The notes under the pieces: model-generated | What the model saw: only the letters and a program-made list of their open reading frames with translations | Databases searched by the model: none | Told to the model about the DNA's origin: nothing | Source: Burkholderiales bacterium | Lineage (GTDB): Bacteria; Pseudomonadota; Gammaproteobacteria; Burkholderiales; Burkholderiaceae_C | Direction: 5' to 3' | Length of the DNA: 64,000 bases | NCBI GenBank assembly: GCA_016223165.1 | Contig: JACRPO010000009.1 | Coordinates: forward strand, 1 to 64,000 | Position numbers and translations under genes: made by a program | Shown here: positions 8,714 through 19,925 of the stretch, piece by piece | Position numbering within the stretch: position 1 is the first letter of the stretch | Layout of the letters: every line of letters begins with the position of its first letter

Positions 8714-10132
8714 TCAAGGGATCGCGGCTTCATCGGATGCCATGCCCATCTCGCCGCGCTCGGTGATGACGGGGTTGCCGATGTCGCCGGCCATTTCGAA
8801 AACCGTCCACAGATTGCCGGGCTGGTTCGGCACGTGGAACGTGTAGCTGCGGGTCCCGGCGATGACCAACACGGCAGCACCGGATCGTCCGAGTTCCTGC
8901 GGCCGTGCCGCGCCGCCATTGGTGTAGTCGTGCACCGAGTAGCGATACACGCCGCCATTGAGGCGCGTGAGCGTGATCGTCTCGGGCCCGCTTCCGTCGC
9001 GGTCGTCGAGGTCCAGCCCCGCATGCGGCGCCGTGGCGGGATTCAGCCGGTTTGCGTAGTACGCATGAAAGCGGCCGCTGACGCCCGGCGCGTTGGGGCC
9101 AGTGAGGTGCGCGTCCAGGTCCTCCGGCGCGGAGCCCCAGTTGAGCACGATGCGAATCTCGGGCTCGGCGCCGAGCGGCGACAGCCCCACGTTCTGCTCG
9201 CGCGCCACGCCACCGCTCGACACCGTGATCGCGGTGCGCGTGCCGGAAACGTAGCCGATGGCCTGCGCAACCACGGTGTACGTGCCAGCGGCCAGGCCGG
9301 AGAACGCATACCGCCCTTGCGCGTCGCTGGTGGCCATCGCGACGATCTCGGGGACGAGCGCGGAACCTTGCCCGCGCTCGAGCCGCACCGTGGCCTGCGC
9401 GATCGCGAAGCCCTTGCGGACATCGAGCACCGCACCGGAGATCGTGCCGTCGGACGCAGCGCGCGTGCGCACCAGCAGGACGCTCTCGATCTGGTGGCCG
9501 GCCGGCCGCACCTGCGCGCGACTGAGCCGCGTGCTCACGTATCCGGTGGCGTTGGCCGTCACGTCGAGCAGGTACGCATCCGAACGGCCGTCGCTCAGGA
9601 AACTGAGCGAAAAGCTGCCATCGCCCGCGGTCGCGACGGCGCCGGTTTGCCCATGGTCCGCCTGGTAAGACACCACCGCACCGGCGATGCCGGCGCCCGT
9701 CTCGCCGTCGACCACGCGGCCGGTGACCGGGATGTTGTCCTGGGCTCTGGCGGTGGTCACCGTGACGCTCGCGGCGGCCGTCTTGCCTTCTGCGCCGGCG
9801 GTGACGATCGTCGTGCCGACGGACATGGCCTTGATCGTGACCGTGTCGGCACCGGGGCTCACGGTGGCCGCCGCGTCGTCGCTGGAGCTGAACACGAAGG
9901 TCTTGCCCGGCAACACCGCGCCGTTGGCAGCCAGCGCTTCGGCCTTCAGCACCACGGTCTGCCCGACCCCGAGCTGGACAGCGGATTGCGTGAGGCGCAC
10001 CGAAGCCACGGTATCGGCGGGCGGGCTGGACGGGTTGGACGGGGCGTCGCCGCCGCCGCCCCCGCACCCGGTAAAGAACGCGGCAGCCGCGAGCAGGGTC
10101 AGCAGGTTCGGCAGGTTGGGCAGGCGTCGCAC
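8714..10132 (-). CDS. Lipoprotein with carboxypeptidase-regulatory-like repeats
   Basis: A 472-residue probable lipoprotein. I chose the GTG at 10132, preceded by a GAAGGAGA ribosome-binding site, because the next residues form a lipoprotein signal (NLLTLLAAAAFFTGC) with a poly-Gly stretch after the Cys. A Big-like domain (about 35-125) is followed by two or three carboxypeptidase-regulatory-like beta domains (for example TGRVVDGETGAGIAGAVV and ATVRLERGQGSALV followed by GRYAFSGLAAGTYTVVAQA). A C-terminal domain (LNWGSAPEDLDAHLTGPN, then GGVYRYSVHDYTNGG) resembles the DUF2135/YfaP type. A role in surface adhesion or envelope structure is inferred only. It lies just upstream of the PAN/WSC gene. 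Confidence 0.75.
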   Translation of the reverse strand: MRRLPNLPNLLTLLAAAAFFTGCGGGGGDAPSNPSSPPADTVASVRLTQSAVQLGVGQTVVLKAEALAANGAVLPGKTFVFSSSDDAAATVSPGADTVTIKAMSVGTTIVTAGAEGKTAAASVTVTTARAQDNIPVTGRVVDGETGAGIAGAVVSYQADHGQTGAVATAGDGSFSLSFLSDGRSDAYLLDVTANATGYVSTRLSRAQVRPAGHQIESVLLVRTRAASDGTISGAVLDVRKGFAIAQATVRLERGQGSALVPEIVAMATSDAQGRYAFSGLAAGTYTVVAQAIGYVSGTRTAITVSSGGVAREQNVGLSPLGAEPEIRIVLNWGSAPEDLDAHLTGPNAPGVSGRFHAYYANRLNPATAPHAGLDLDDRDGSGPETITLTRLNGGVYRYSVHDYTNGGAARPQELGRSGAAVLVIAGTRSYTFHVPNQPGNLWTVFEMAGDIGNPVITERGEMGMASDEAAIP

Positions 10133-10299
10133 GGTCGTGTCTCCTTCGGCATGCGGGCCGGCCCGGCCGGGCTGGCGTTGGAGAGACGATCGGCGAGCAC
10201 CGTTGGAACGAGCGTGGAAACCAGCGTGCAAGCCACGGGCGGTGCCCGACCCGCCGGCCTGTATTCTTCGCAGCACTCCCCCCAACGCAGGAGACCCCC

Positions 10300-11058
10300 A
10301 TGAAGATCCCCTCCCTCAAGGAAGTCGTCAGCGCCCAAGAGTGGAAGCTGCGCGTCGACCTCGCGGCCGCCTACCGGCTCGTCGCCGCCTATGGCTGGAG
10401 CGACCTCGTCTTCACGCACATCTCGGCGCGCGTACCGGGCCCTGGCCATCACTTCCTGATCAACCCCTACGGGCTGATATTCGACGAGATCACGGCGTCG
10501 AGCCTGGTGCTCATCGACCAGGACTGCAACAAGCTCAGCGAGTCGCCGTTCCCGGTCAACCCGGCCGGCTTCACCATCCACAGCTGCATCCACGCCGTGC
10601 GCGAAGACGCCGGCTGCGTGCTGCACACGCACAGCCGCGCCGGCGTGGCCGTGAGCGCGCAGAAGGCAGGCGTGCTGCCGCTCAGCCAGCAGTCCACGCT
10701 CATCCTCAACTCGCTCGCGTACCACGACTACGAAGGCATCGCGCTGCACGCCGAGGAGAAGCCGCGCCTGCAGGCCAACCTCGGCCGCGCCAGCTTCCTG
10801 ATGCTGCGCAACCACGGCCTGCTCACCGTGGGGCGGACGATCCCGGACGCGTTCCTGGCCATGTACTTCTTCGAGAACACCTGCCGCATCCAGGTGGACG
10901 CGATGGCCGGCGGCGCCGAGCTCAACCTCATCGGGCCCGGGCCGATCGCGGCCAACGCCAACGTCACGCAGCAGTCCACCGCAGGCCAGGGCTCGATGCT
11001 TGCGTGGCCGGCGCTGCTGCGCAAGCTCGACCGCGAGAACCCGGGCTACGACCGCTGA
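10300..11058 (+). CDS. Class II aldolase/adducin-family protein
   Basis: A 252-residue single-domain protein of the class II aldolase family (fuculose-phosphate aldolase, adducin head). Zn-ligand histidines are visible in CVLHTHSRAG (about 107-116) and in MLRNHGLLTVG (about 168-178), and the usual SDLVFTHISARVPG start is present. The genes on either side do not tell the substrate. It is flanked by a divergent lipoprotein gene and followed by glutaminase on the same strand after 79 bases. Confidence 0.88.
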   Translation: MKIPSLKEVVSAQEWKLRVDLAAAYRLVAAYGWSDLVFTHISARVPGPGHHFLINPYGLIFDEITASSLVLIDQDCNKLSESPFPVNPAGFTIHSCIHAVREDAGCVLHTHSRAGVAVSAQKAGVLPLSQQSTLILNSLAYHDYEGIALHAEEKPRLQANLGRASFLMLRNHGLLTVGRTIPDAFLAMYFFENTCRIQVDAMAGGAELNLIGPGPIAANANVTQQSTAGQGSMLAWPALLRKLDRENPGYDR

Positions 11059-11137
11059 GCGCGGCGGGCGCCCCCCATCTTCCCCAGGCCCGCCCGCGCA
11101 ACGGCGGGCACAAGATCGTGCACCCGCGGCGGCCGCC

Positions 11138-12052
11138 ATGGACTATCAATCCATCCTCGAAGACATCGACGCGCAGGTGCGTCCGCTGCTCGGCCGCGAA
11201 GGCCGCGTCGCCAGCTACATCCCGGCGCTGGCGCGCGTCTCGCCGCATCGATTCGGCATCGCCCTGCGCACCTGCGACGGCGAGGAGGCCGCGGCCGGCG
11301 ACGCCACCACGCCGTTCTCGATCCAGAGCATGTCGAAGGTGTTCACGCTCACGCTGGCCATCCGCGGCCTGGGCGAGGCGCTGTGGCAGCGCATCGGGCG
11401 CGAGCCCTCGGGCAGCCCATTCAACTCGCTCGTGCAGCTCGAGACCGAACGCGGCATTCCGCGCAATCCGTTCATCAATGCCGGGGCCATTGCCGTGGCC
11501 GACCGGCTGCTGAGCCAGGGCGCAGACGCGAAGGCGCATGTGCTGGAGATGCTGTCGGGCCTGTGCCGCGAGCCGGTGCACATCGACGCCGAGGTGGCGC
11601 AGTCCGAGGCCGACACGGGCTTTCGCAATACCGCGCTCGCCAACTTCATGCGCGGCTTCGGCACGCTGGACAACGAGCCCGCGCGCGTGCTCGACGTCTA
11701 CTTCAACCAGTGCGCCATCGCCATGAACTGCCTGCAGGTGGCGCGCGCCGCGGGCTACCTGTGCCGCGACGGCGCGCACCCCTACGACGGCACGGCGGTG
11801 ATCAGCGAGACGCAGGCGCGGCGCGTCAATGCGCTGATGCTCACCTGCGGCACCTACGACGCGGCCGGCGAGTTCGCCTTCCGCATCGGCCTGCCCTGCA
11901 AGAGCGGCGTCGGCGGCGGCATCGTCGCCGTGCTGCCCGACCGGCTGAGCCTGTGCGTGTGGTCGCCGGCGCTCGACCCCACCGGCAACTCGCTCCTCGG
12001 GCGCATGGCGCTCGAGCTCTTCGTGGCGCGCACGGGGCTTTCGGTGTTCTAG
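11138..12052 (+). CDS. glsA: Glutaminase A
   Basis: A 304-residue serine-dependent glutaminase, close to the usual 308 residues. The beta-lactamase-like active site SxxK is present as SIQSMSKV near residue 62-69, with FNSLVQLE, GIPRNPFINAGAI and FRNTALANFM in order. It hydrolyses L-glutamine to glutamate and ammonia in the cytoplasm. The start is set at ATG 11138 (MDYQSILEDID), which matches the family N terminus; longer in-frame starts upstream would add unrelated sequence. Confidence 0.93.
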   Translation: MDYQSILEDIDAQVRPLLGREGRVASYIPALARVSPHRFGIALRTCDGEEAAAGDATTPFSIQSMSKVFTLTLAIRGLGEALWQRIGREPSGSPFNSLVQLETERGIPRNPFINAGAIAVADRLLSQGADAKAHVLEMLSGLCREPVHIDAEVAQSEADTGFRNTALANFMRGFGTLDNEPARVLDVYFNQCAIAMNCLQVARAAGYLCRDGAHPYDGTAVISETQARRVNALMLTCGTYDAAGEFAFRIGLPCKSGVGGGIVAVLPDRLSLCVWSPALDPTGNSLLGRMALELFVARTGLSVF

Positions 12053-12091
12053 CCGCGCCGGCGCCAGGCCGCCGCGCCTCGCCTCGCGCGC

Positions 12092-12883
12092 TCAACGAAT
12101 GCCGGTCTGCGTCAGCCCCGGGTCCTTCGTGGCCAGAAAGCGGACGATCGAGTCGACCGTGATGACCAGGTAGGCCTGCTTCTCGTACTCCTCCTGGGTG
12201 TGGTCCAGGAAGCTCACGTGCGGGCTGAACAGGCGCGCGCCGGCGCGGCGCAGGTTCGGGATGCGGATGCTCCCCGGCTCGAAGCCCGCGTTCATCAGCC
12301 AGGCCTGGGCCGAGGCGCGGTCCTTGACGGCGCCGCGGTCGAGCGCCGCGGCCGTCATCTCCAGGATCCACTGGTTCGAGTTCTGGAAGCGCGTGCTGAA
12401 GGGATGCGCGATCATGTTGTAGGCCGGCTTGTGCAGCGCACGCGTCGTGGCCGGGTTCATGAACACGTCGCGCAGCGCCGCCTGCAGCGCGTAGGAAGGC
12501 GTGATCACCAGCGCTTCGTATTCGAAGAGATCGACCTCGTAGAACTGCTCGAGCGGCTGCACGGTGATCTCCGACTCCGCCTTGCCGCAGGGGTTGAACA
12601 GGTGCAGCGCCAGCCAGCGCCGGCGCACATGGTCGCGCACGGCCACGCCCATGTGCGTGTAGCGCTGGCCGAACTCGCCCAGGTTGAGGCCGACGCGTGC
12701 CACCAGCGCGGCCGAGGCACCGCCGGCCTCCAGCCGCTCGCGCACGCGCTCGCCCAGGGCGAGGCCGCGGGCCAGCGCCTGCGGCGTCGGCGCGGCGCGC
12801 TCGCCGCAATCCTGGCCGCCCCGGGCCATGCCGCACAGGCACAGGCTGCTCAGCAGCAGCGGCGCGAGCCAGCGCGGCGTCAT
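12092..12883 (-). CDS. DUF2145 exported protein
   Basis: A 263-residue protein with a signal peptide (LAPLLLSSLCLCGMARG). It matches the DUF2145 family pattern: RVGLNLGEFGQRYTHMGVA, WLALHLFNPCG and NQWILEMTAAAL are visible. The fold has been likened to cysteine-peptidase-like or amidase-like periplasmic proteins, but I can give no function. The start codon overlaps the stop of the upstream caspase-family gene by four bases (ATGA), so the two are co-translated and probably work together in the periplasm. Confidence 0.75.
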   Translation of the reverse strand: MTPRWLAPLLLSSLCLCGMARGGQDCGERAAPTPQALARGLALGERVRERLEAGGASAALVARVGLNLGEFGQRYTHMGVAVRDHVRRRWLALHLFNPCGKAESEITVQPLEQFYEVDLFEYEALVITPSYALQAALRDVFMNPATTRALHKPAYNMIAHPFSTRFQNSNQWILEMTAAALDRGAVKDRASAQAWLMNAGFEPGSIRIPNLRRAGARLFSPHVSFLDHTQEEYEKQAYLVITVDSIVRFLATKDPGLTQTGIR

Positions 12884-14412
12884 GGCAGGCGCACCATCTC
12901 GACGTCTCCCGGCGCGCCTTGCGCGCCCTGCGGGCCCTGCACTTGCAGCCTTGGCGTGTCGCGCTCGAAGCGCGCCGTGCTCGAGGGCTTGTCCCACAGC
13001 ACCTGGCCGCTGCCGACATCGATGAGGCTGTGGCTGACGCGGTTGCCGCGCTCCAGGCGCAGCAGCAGCCAGCGCCCGTCGGGAGAGAAACGGGCGTCGG
13101 TGGCGACCACGCCGGGCGTCTGGGCCGTCTGGGCCGTCTGCGTGCCGGGCTCGAACGCGCGCGACGTGCGCAGCACCGCCGAACGCACGGCGTCGATCCA
13201 GTGCACCGTGCCGCCGGCGACCGCGGCCAGGTACAGGCCTTCGGGCGACAGGGCCTGGACGCTGACGGGCTCCGCGGAGCCCAGGTCGAGCATGCGCTCG
13301 CCGCTGCCCTGCCGCCAGCGCACGATGCCGCCGCGCCCGGCGGCCGCCGTGAGCGGCGGCGCCGCAGTGCCGGCGGCCCGCCCCGGCACGCTCTCCGGCG
13401 GCGACACCGGGGCACCGGGTCGCGCCGCCACCGCGGTGCTGCGCAGCCGCGCCAGCGCGGCAAAGCGCCCTTGCGGGTACTGCTCGAGATAGGCGCGGTA
13501 GTCGGCGGGGTCGCGGCTGTCCTTGACGGCGTCCCAGAAGGCCAGCTCGAGCGCCAGCTCGGTGGCCCCGAGGGCCGGTGCGGCGCCGGCCGGCGGTGCG
13601 GTGCCCAGCGGCGCAGCGATCGGTGTGGCGGCAGCCGCCGCAGCAGCCGCGGCCGCAAAGCTGAAGTCGCGATTCAGCGACGAGCTCTCCCACGGCACCT
13701 GGCTGTTCCTCGAGCCCGCCGCCACGTCGACACGCACGCGCTTGAGCATCTGCTCGACAGCCAGCCCCGGCGTGGCGATGTGCCTGAGCAGCGCGCCGGT
13801 GTAGAGCCCGTTGGCCGCACCCTCGCCGTCCTGCGCCACCGACCCGGGCGCCGTGGCAAAGGCGATCAGCGTGCCGGCCGGCGCGTCCATCTGCGCCAGG
13901 CCGCTCTGGCTGCTCCTGAACGAGCGCGCGAACGGGTTGTTGCGGCAGGCGTCGAGCACGACCAGGTTGACCGGCGTGCGCGCCGAGTCCATCTTGTCGA
14001 GCACCTCGTTGACTTCGAAGCTGCGATAGGGCACCTCGTCCTCGCGCGCGATGTCGGCGTCGACGGGCACGAGGAAGTTGCGGCCCTTGACCTGCAGGCC
14101 GTGGCCGGCAAAGTAGAAGAGCGCCACCGTGGCGCCGCGCAGCTTGTCGCCGAACTCGCGCACGACGCCGGCGAACGCCTCGCGCGAGACGTTCTGGCGC
14201 TCGATGACCTCGAACCCCAGGCCGCGCAAGGCATGGGCCATGTCGCGTGAGTCGTTCACCGGGTTGCGCAACGGCGCCGTCTTGTACGCGGCGTTGCCGA
14301 TGACCAGGGCGACGCGCCGCTCGGCCAGGCCACGGTCTTGTGCCGTGGCCGCACCCATGCCCAGGAAGCCAAGCGCCGCCAGCAGGCAGCCGCAGACCAA
14401 ACGCCGCATCAC
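12880..14412 (-). CDS. Caspase-family protease with C-terminal beta-propeller-like region
   Basis: A 510-residue exported protein. After a signal peptide (cleavage near ATAQ, residue 25) comes a caspase p20-like domain (about 32-265): RVALVIGNAAY opens it, His104 is in FYFAGHGLQ, and Cys156 is in VVLDACRNNP, so both catalytic residues are present. Then comes an Ala-rich linker and a short module ending YLEQYPQGRFAALARL (about 305-325). The final 150 residues contain repeated strands (VQALSPEGLYLAAV and ARFSPDGRWLLLRL) that look like propeller blades. It is the first gene of a two-gene operon with the DUF2145 gene. Bacterial relatives usually cleave after Arg or Lys; the target is unknown. Confidence 0.85.
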   Translation of the reverse strand: MMRRLVCGCLLAALGFLGMGAATAQDRGLAERRVALVIGNAAYKTAPLRNPVNDSRDMAHALRGLGFEVIERQNVSREAFAGVVREFGDKLRGATVALFYFAGHGLQVKGRNFLVPVDADIAREDEVPYRSFEVNEVLDKMDSARTPVNLVVLDACRNNPFARSFRSSQSGLAQMDAPAGTLIAFATAPGSVAQDGEGAANGLYTGALLRHIATPGLAVEQMLKRVRVDVAAGSRNSQVPWESSSLNRDFSFAAAAAAAAAATPIAAPLGTAPPAGAAPALGATELALELAFWDAVKDSRDPADYRAYLEQYPQGRFAALARLRSTAVAARPGAPVSPPESVPGRAAGTAAPPLTAAAGRGGIVRWRQGSGERMLDLGSAEPVSVQALSPEGLYLAAVAGGTVHWIDAVRSAVLRTSRAFEPGTQTAQTAQTPGVVATDARFSPDGRWLLLRLERGNRVSHSLIDVGSGQVLWDKPSSTARFERDTPRLQVQGPQGAQGAPGDVEMVRLP

Positions 14413-14525
14413 CGTCCCACGCCGCGCCGCCGCAGCCCGGCGCGGAGTCTATCCAACGGCGGGCCGCCGCCGAGGCCGTGGAGGGCGGCGCGCGTGCGGC
14501 GCGAAGCGGCGGTTGACGGATCTCA

Positions 14526-14545
14526 CGGCGCGCGCGTGCGCGCCG
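14526..14545. terminator. Hairpin after phoX
   Basis: A perfect 8-bp stem, CGGCGCGC with GCGCGCCG, and a GCGT loop end one base before the stop codon of the phoX gene, on its downstream side. The position fits a transcription stop between phoX and the caspase-family gene, although no T tract follows. Confidence 0.45.
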
Positions 14546-14546
14546 C

Positions 14547-16829
14547 TCAGCTGCCGACGCGTCCGCCGTCGTTCTTCGTGATGGCCAGCGTCGCCGAACG
14601 CGGCCGCGCATTCGCACCGCCCGCGCCGTAGCCGGCGTTGCCCGGCCAGTGGCTGAGGTACGCGGCCGGATTGGCGGCGTTGGCGGCGCTGATCGTCTCG
14701 CCCGGATGCTGGATGTTGGCGAAGACCGTGGTGCCGTCGGGCGTCTCGGTGCAGCCGGTGAGCTCGCAGTCCTTCGGGCCGACGAGGAAGCGCTTGAGCG
14801 AGCCGGGCGTCGGCCTGGCGCCGACGTAGGTGTCGATGTTCAGCATCGAGGCGCCCACCGTGTAGCTGAGCGTCGTCTTCGCGCCGTCGCCCACCTTGCC
14901 GGGCACGCCGAGCAGCATCATGCAGTTGGTGGTGTCGGTGTAGGCGCCGTCGTCGGTCTGGATCCAGCACAGGTTCGTGCTGCGGCTGAACCACAGGCCG
15001 TCGGGGCTGGAGAAGTCCTGCTCGCCCGTCAGGCCCGAGAGGTTGACCTTCGCCACGTACTCGGCGTCGGTCATCGTCGAGGTCGCGTCGCGCGCCGACT
15101 GCGAACCGAAGAGGTACACGTCCCAGGTGAAGGTGGTGGCGCTCGGCTCGTCGCCGGCCTCGCGCATGCGGATGATGTGGCCGTTGACATTGCCCGGGGA
15201 GCCGGTGGCGCTCGGCGCATCGTTGTAGCTGCGCGGGTTGGCGGGGTCTACCAGGCGCTGGATGGCGTCGGGGGCCGTCGTCGCGCTCGGCGTGGCCGGC
15301 TGCAGCCTGCGGTTGCTGTTGTTGGTGAGCGTGTAGTAGATCTCGCCGGTGGTCGGGTGCACGGCGCACCACTCGGGCCGGTCCATGGGCGTCGCGCCCA
15401 CCGCATCGGCGGCCAGGCGCGCGTTCACCGCCACGTCGGCTTCGTCGGCGAAGGCGTAGGCCGTGTAGGCGGCGGGGATGGCGGCACGGTTCAGCAGCAG
15501 CCAGGCGCCGGTGCCGTCGGCGTTGAACTTCGCGACGTACAGCTTGCCGGCGTCGAGGTACTTGTCGCCGACGGCGATGCGGTTCGTCGCGCCGGCGTCG
15601 GCGGCGTCCCAGTTCGCGTTCGACACGTACTTGTAGATGTACTCGCCGCGCGAGTCGTCGCCCATGTAGACGGCCAGCGGCTTGCCCGCCGCCACCTTGC
15701 CGAAGGCGGCGCTCTCGTGCGCGCAGCGGCCGAGCGTGGTGCGCTTCTTGATGGCGGCCGTCTTGTCGTAGGGGTCGATCTCGACGATGAAGCCGAAGGT
15801 GTTGAGCTCGTTGCGGTAGTCGTCGCTGCCGTCGGTGGAGGCGCCGAGCTTGCCGATGTTCCAGCGCGCGTATTTGTCGGCCGCCCCCGAGGTCTCCCAG
15901 CCGTGCCGGCTGGCGGCACCCTGCCTGCGCTTGTAGCGGTTCAGCGAAACGACGCTCTTGTCGTTGCCGCGCGCCGCGTCGTCGGCCGCGCCGCGGGTGA
16001 AGTAGCCCTCGAAGTTCTCCTCGCCGGTGAGGAATGTGCCCCAGGGCGTGTAGCCGGTGCCGCAGTTGTTGATCGTGCCGCGCGCACCCGTGCCGGCCGG
16101 CGAGTACAGCGTCTTCATCAACGCGTTGCCGCGCGCCACGCCGGAGAGCTCCACCGGCGTCAGCGGCGTGACGCGGCGGTTGTGGCTCGAGGCCTGCACG
16201 TAGGCCCAGGTGGTGCCTGTCTTGCGCACCTCCACGATCGAGACGCCGTGCGCGGGAATCTCCTTGTCCGACTCGGCGGCCGGACGCGGCCGCGCACTGC
16301 TGCCGGCCACGTGCAGGAAGTGGTCGGTGAGCGCCTCGTGGTTGATGGCCAGCAGGCCGCGCGTGGAGCCGCTCGCGTCGCGCGCGCCGCTGTCGGCGTT
16401 GAGGCCGAAGTACTCCATGCCGTCGTGGTGGTCGCCGGCGCGGTTGTCGTAGTCGGTGTCGGTGCCGTTGTTCGCGAAGGCCGCGGTGGCGGCGGTGAGC
16501 GGGTCGCCGAGGGCGTAGATCGGCGTGGCGGTGTAGCCGGCGGGCACGGTGACGGTGTCGGCAGTGCTCTTGGCCACGGCGGTGAAGGACAGCGTCGTGA
16601 TCGCCGCCGGCGCGGCGACGTCGTCGTCATCGCCGCCGCCGCCGCAGCCTGCCTGCGCCAGCCCGCCCAGCAGCATGCTGGCGGCGGCGCCGACACCGCC
16701 CTTCAGGAAGCCGCGGCGACGCAGGCCCGCCTCGAGCACGTCCATGAAGCTCGCGTTGCCGCTCGCGTTGCTGCTCTCTTCTTCGTCGCGCTCGCGACGG
16801 GACACTTGGAAATCGGCGGGCTTGTTCAT
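14547..16829 (-). CDS. phoX: PhoX-family alkaline phosphatase (DUF839)
   Basis: A 760-residue exported protein. The N-terminal tail holds a twin-arginine signal (RRRGFLKGGVGAAASM, about 37-52) that ends at a lipobox-like LAQAGCGGGG, so it is exported folded and may be a lipoprotein. The following DUF839 domain shows the PhoX-type segments GLLAINHEALTD, YTPWGTFLTGEENFEGYF, SPDGLWFS and PGETI. Characterised PhoX enzymes use Ca2+ and Fe3+ to hydrolyse phosphomonoesters in the periplasm. No pho box could be recognised in the 200-base gap upstream (16830-17031). Confidence 0.88.
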   Translation of the reverse strand: MNKPADFQVSRRERDEEESSNASGNASFMDVLEAGLRRRGFLKGGVGAAASMLLGGLAQAGCGGGGDDDDVAAPAAITTLSFTAVAKSTADTVTVPAGYTATPIYALGDPLTAATAAFANNGTDTDYDNRAGDHHDGMEYFGLNADSGARDASGSTRGLLAINHEALTDHFLHVAGSSARPRPAAESDKEIPAHGVSIVEVRKTGTTWAYVQASSHNRRVTPLTPVELSGVARGNALMKTLYSPAGTGARGTINNCGTGYTPWGTFLTGEENFEGYFTRGAADDAARGNDKSVVSLNRYKRRQGAASRHGWETSGAADKYARWNIGKLGASTDGSDDYRNELNTFGFIVEIDPYDKTAAIKKRTTLGRCAHESAAFGKVAAGKPLAVYMGDDSRGEYIYKYVSNANWDAADAGATNRIAVGDKYLDAGKLYVAKFNADGTGAWLLLNRAAIPAAYTAYAFADEADVAVNARLAADAVGATPMDRPEWCAVHPTTGEIYYTLTNNSNRRLQPATPSATTAPDAIQRLVDPANPRSYNDAPSATGSPGNVNGHIIRMREAGDEPSATTFTWDVYLFGSQSARDATSTMTDAEYVAKVNLSGLTGEQDFSSPDGLWFSRSTNLCWIQTDDGAYTDTTNCMMLLGVPGKVGDGAKTTLSYTVGASMLNIDTYVGARPTPGSLKRFLVGPKDCELTGCTETPDGTTVFANIQHPGETISAANAANPAAYLSHWPGNAGYGAGGANARPRSATLAITKNDGGRVGS

Positions 16830-17031
16830 CAGGGCCTTTCTTGCGACTGCAACGAGCGCGCTGCACGAGCGCGCGGGAAGCAGGGACGGTAGGCAGCCCG
16901 CATGAAAGGGATTTGACAGAGCGCGCCGGTGGGAGTGGCGGCCGATTCATCGAATTGACACATCGGCGCGCACTGCTCGGCGGCGCCTGCGGCGCGGTCG
17001 GTGTTGTCGGCCGCGCGCCCGCCGCGGGTCT

Positions 17032-17517
17032 TCAGCCGCGCGCCTGCGGCGCGGTGGGCATCTCGCCCATCGCCGCGCGGAAGAGCAGGTCGTCGGTGGC
17101 GCGCAGCCGGCGGCACAGCTCGCGGCCGAGGTTCATCTGCAGCAGCGTGAACTGCTCCAGGTCGGCCTCGTAGAGATGGAGCATCTCCTCGGGGCCGAAC
17201 TCGATGGCCACGCAGGGCTCGAGCGCGCGCACCGCGGCGCTGCGCGGGTGCAGGTCCATCAAGGCCATCTCGCCGAAGCAGTCGCCGGGGCCGAAGCGGT
17301 TGAGCTCGATCTCGCGCCCCTGCCACTGCCGCGTGACGACGGCGCGGCCGGACTCGAGCACGTAGACCGAACGCGCCGCGTCACCCTCGCGAAAGAAGTA
17401 CTCGCCTGCCGCCACCTCGACCGGCCGCGACTTCTCGACCAGCAATTGCAGCGCACGCTCGCCGAGCGCGCCGAAGACCGGCATGCGTTGCAGCAGTTCG
17501 ACGCGGCGGGCATCCAT
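17032..17517 (-). CDS. Stand-alone cyclic-nucleotide-binding protein
   Basis: A 161-residue protein that is nearly all cyclic-nucleotide-binding domain, without a DNA-binding domain. The phosphate-binding cassette is canonical: GDCFGEMALMDLHPRSAAVRA (about 81-101) has the Glu that contacts ribose and the Arg that contacts phosphate. It therefore probably binds cAMP or cGMP, with a partner protein as output. It starts 55 bases downstream of ligC on the same strand, so it might be co-transcribed with the protocatechuate genes or read from its own promoter. Confidence 0.82.
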   Translation of the reverse strand: MDARRVELLQRMPVFGALGERALQLLVEKSRPVEVAAGEYFFREGDAARSVYVLESGRAVVTRQWQGREIELNRFGPGDCFGEMALMDLHPRSAAVRALEPCVAIEFGPEEMLHLYEADLEQFTLLQMNLGRELCRRLRATDDLLFRAAMGEMPTAPQARG

Positions 17518-17571
17518 GCGGATCAGCCTGCGCTGGCGCCGGGGCTGGCCGGGCAGTCGCCTCTTGCCGGC

Positions 17572-19865
<2,294 letters not shown>

Positions 19866-19925
19866 TCACTCAGTTGCGGACAGGTCTCGGGACGACAGGT
19901 TTCACGACACGTGCCCGGGCGCGCC

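Noticed and set aside
12880-14412. Cytoplasmic phage-defence caspase effector
   Set aside because: All three caspase-family proteins here have export signals and none lies beside a recognisable sensor such as a gasdermin, nucleotidyl transferase, TPR-CHAT or CRISPR gene.
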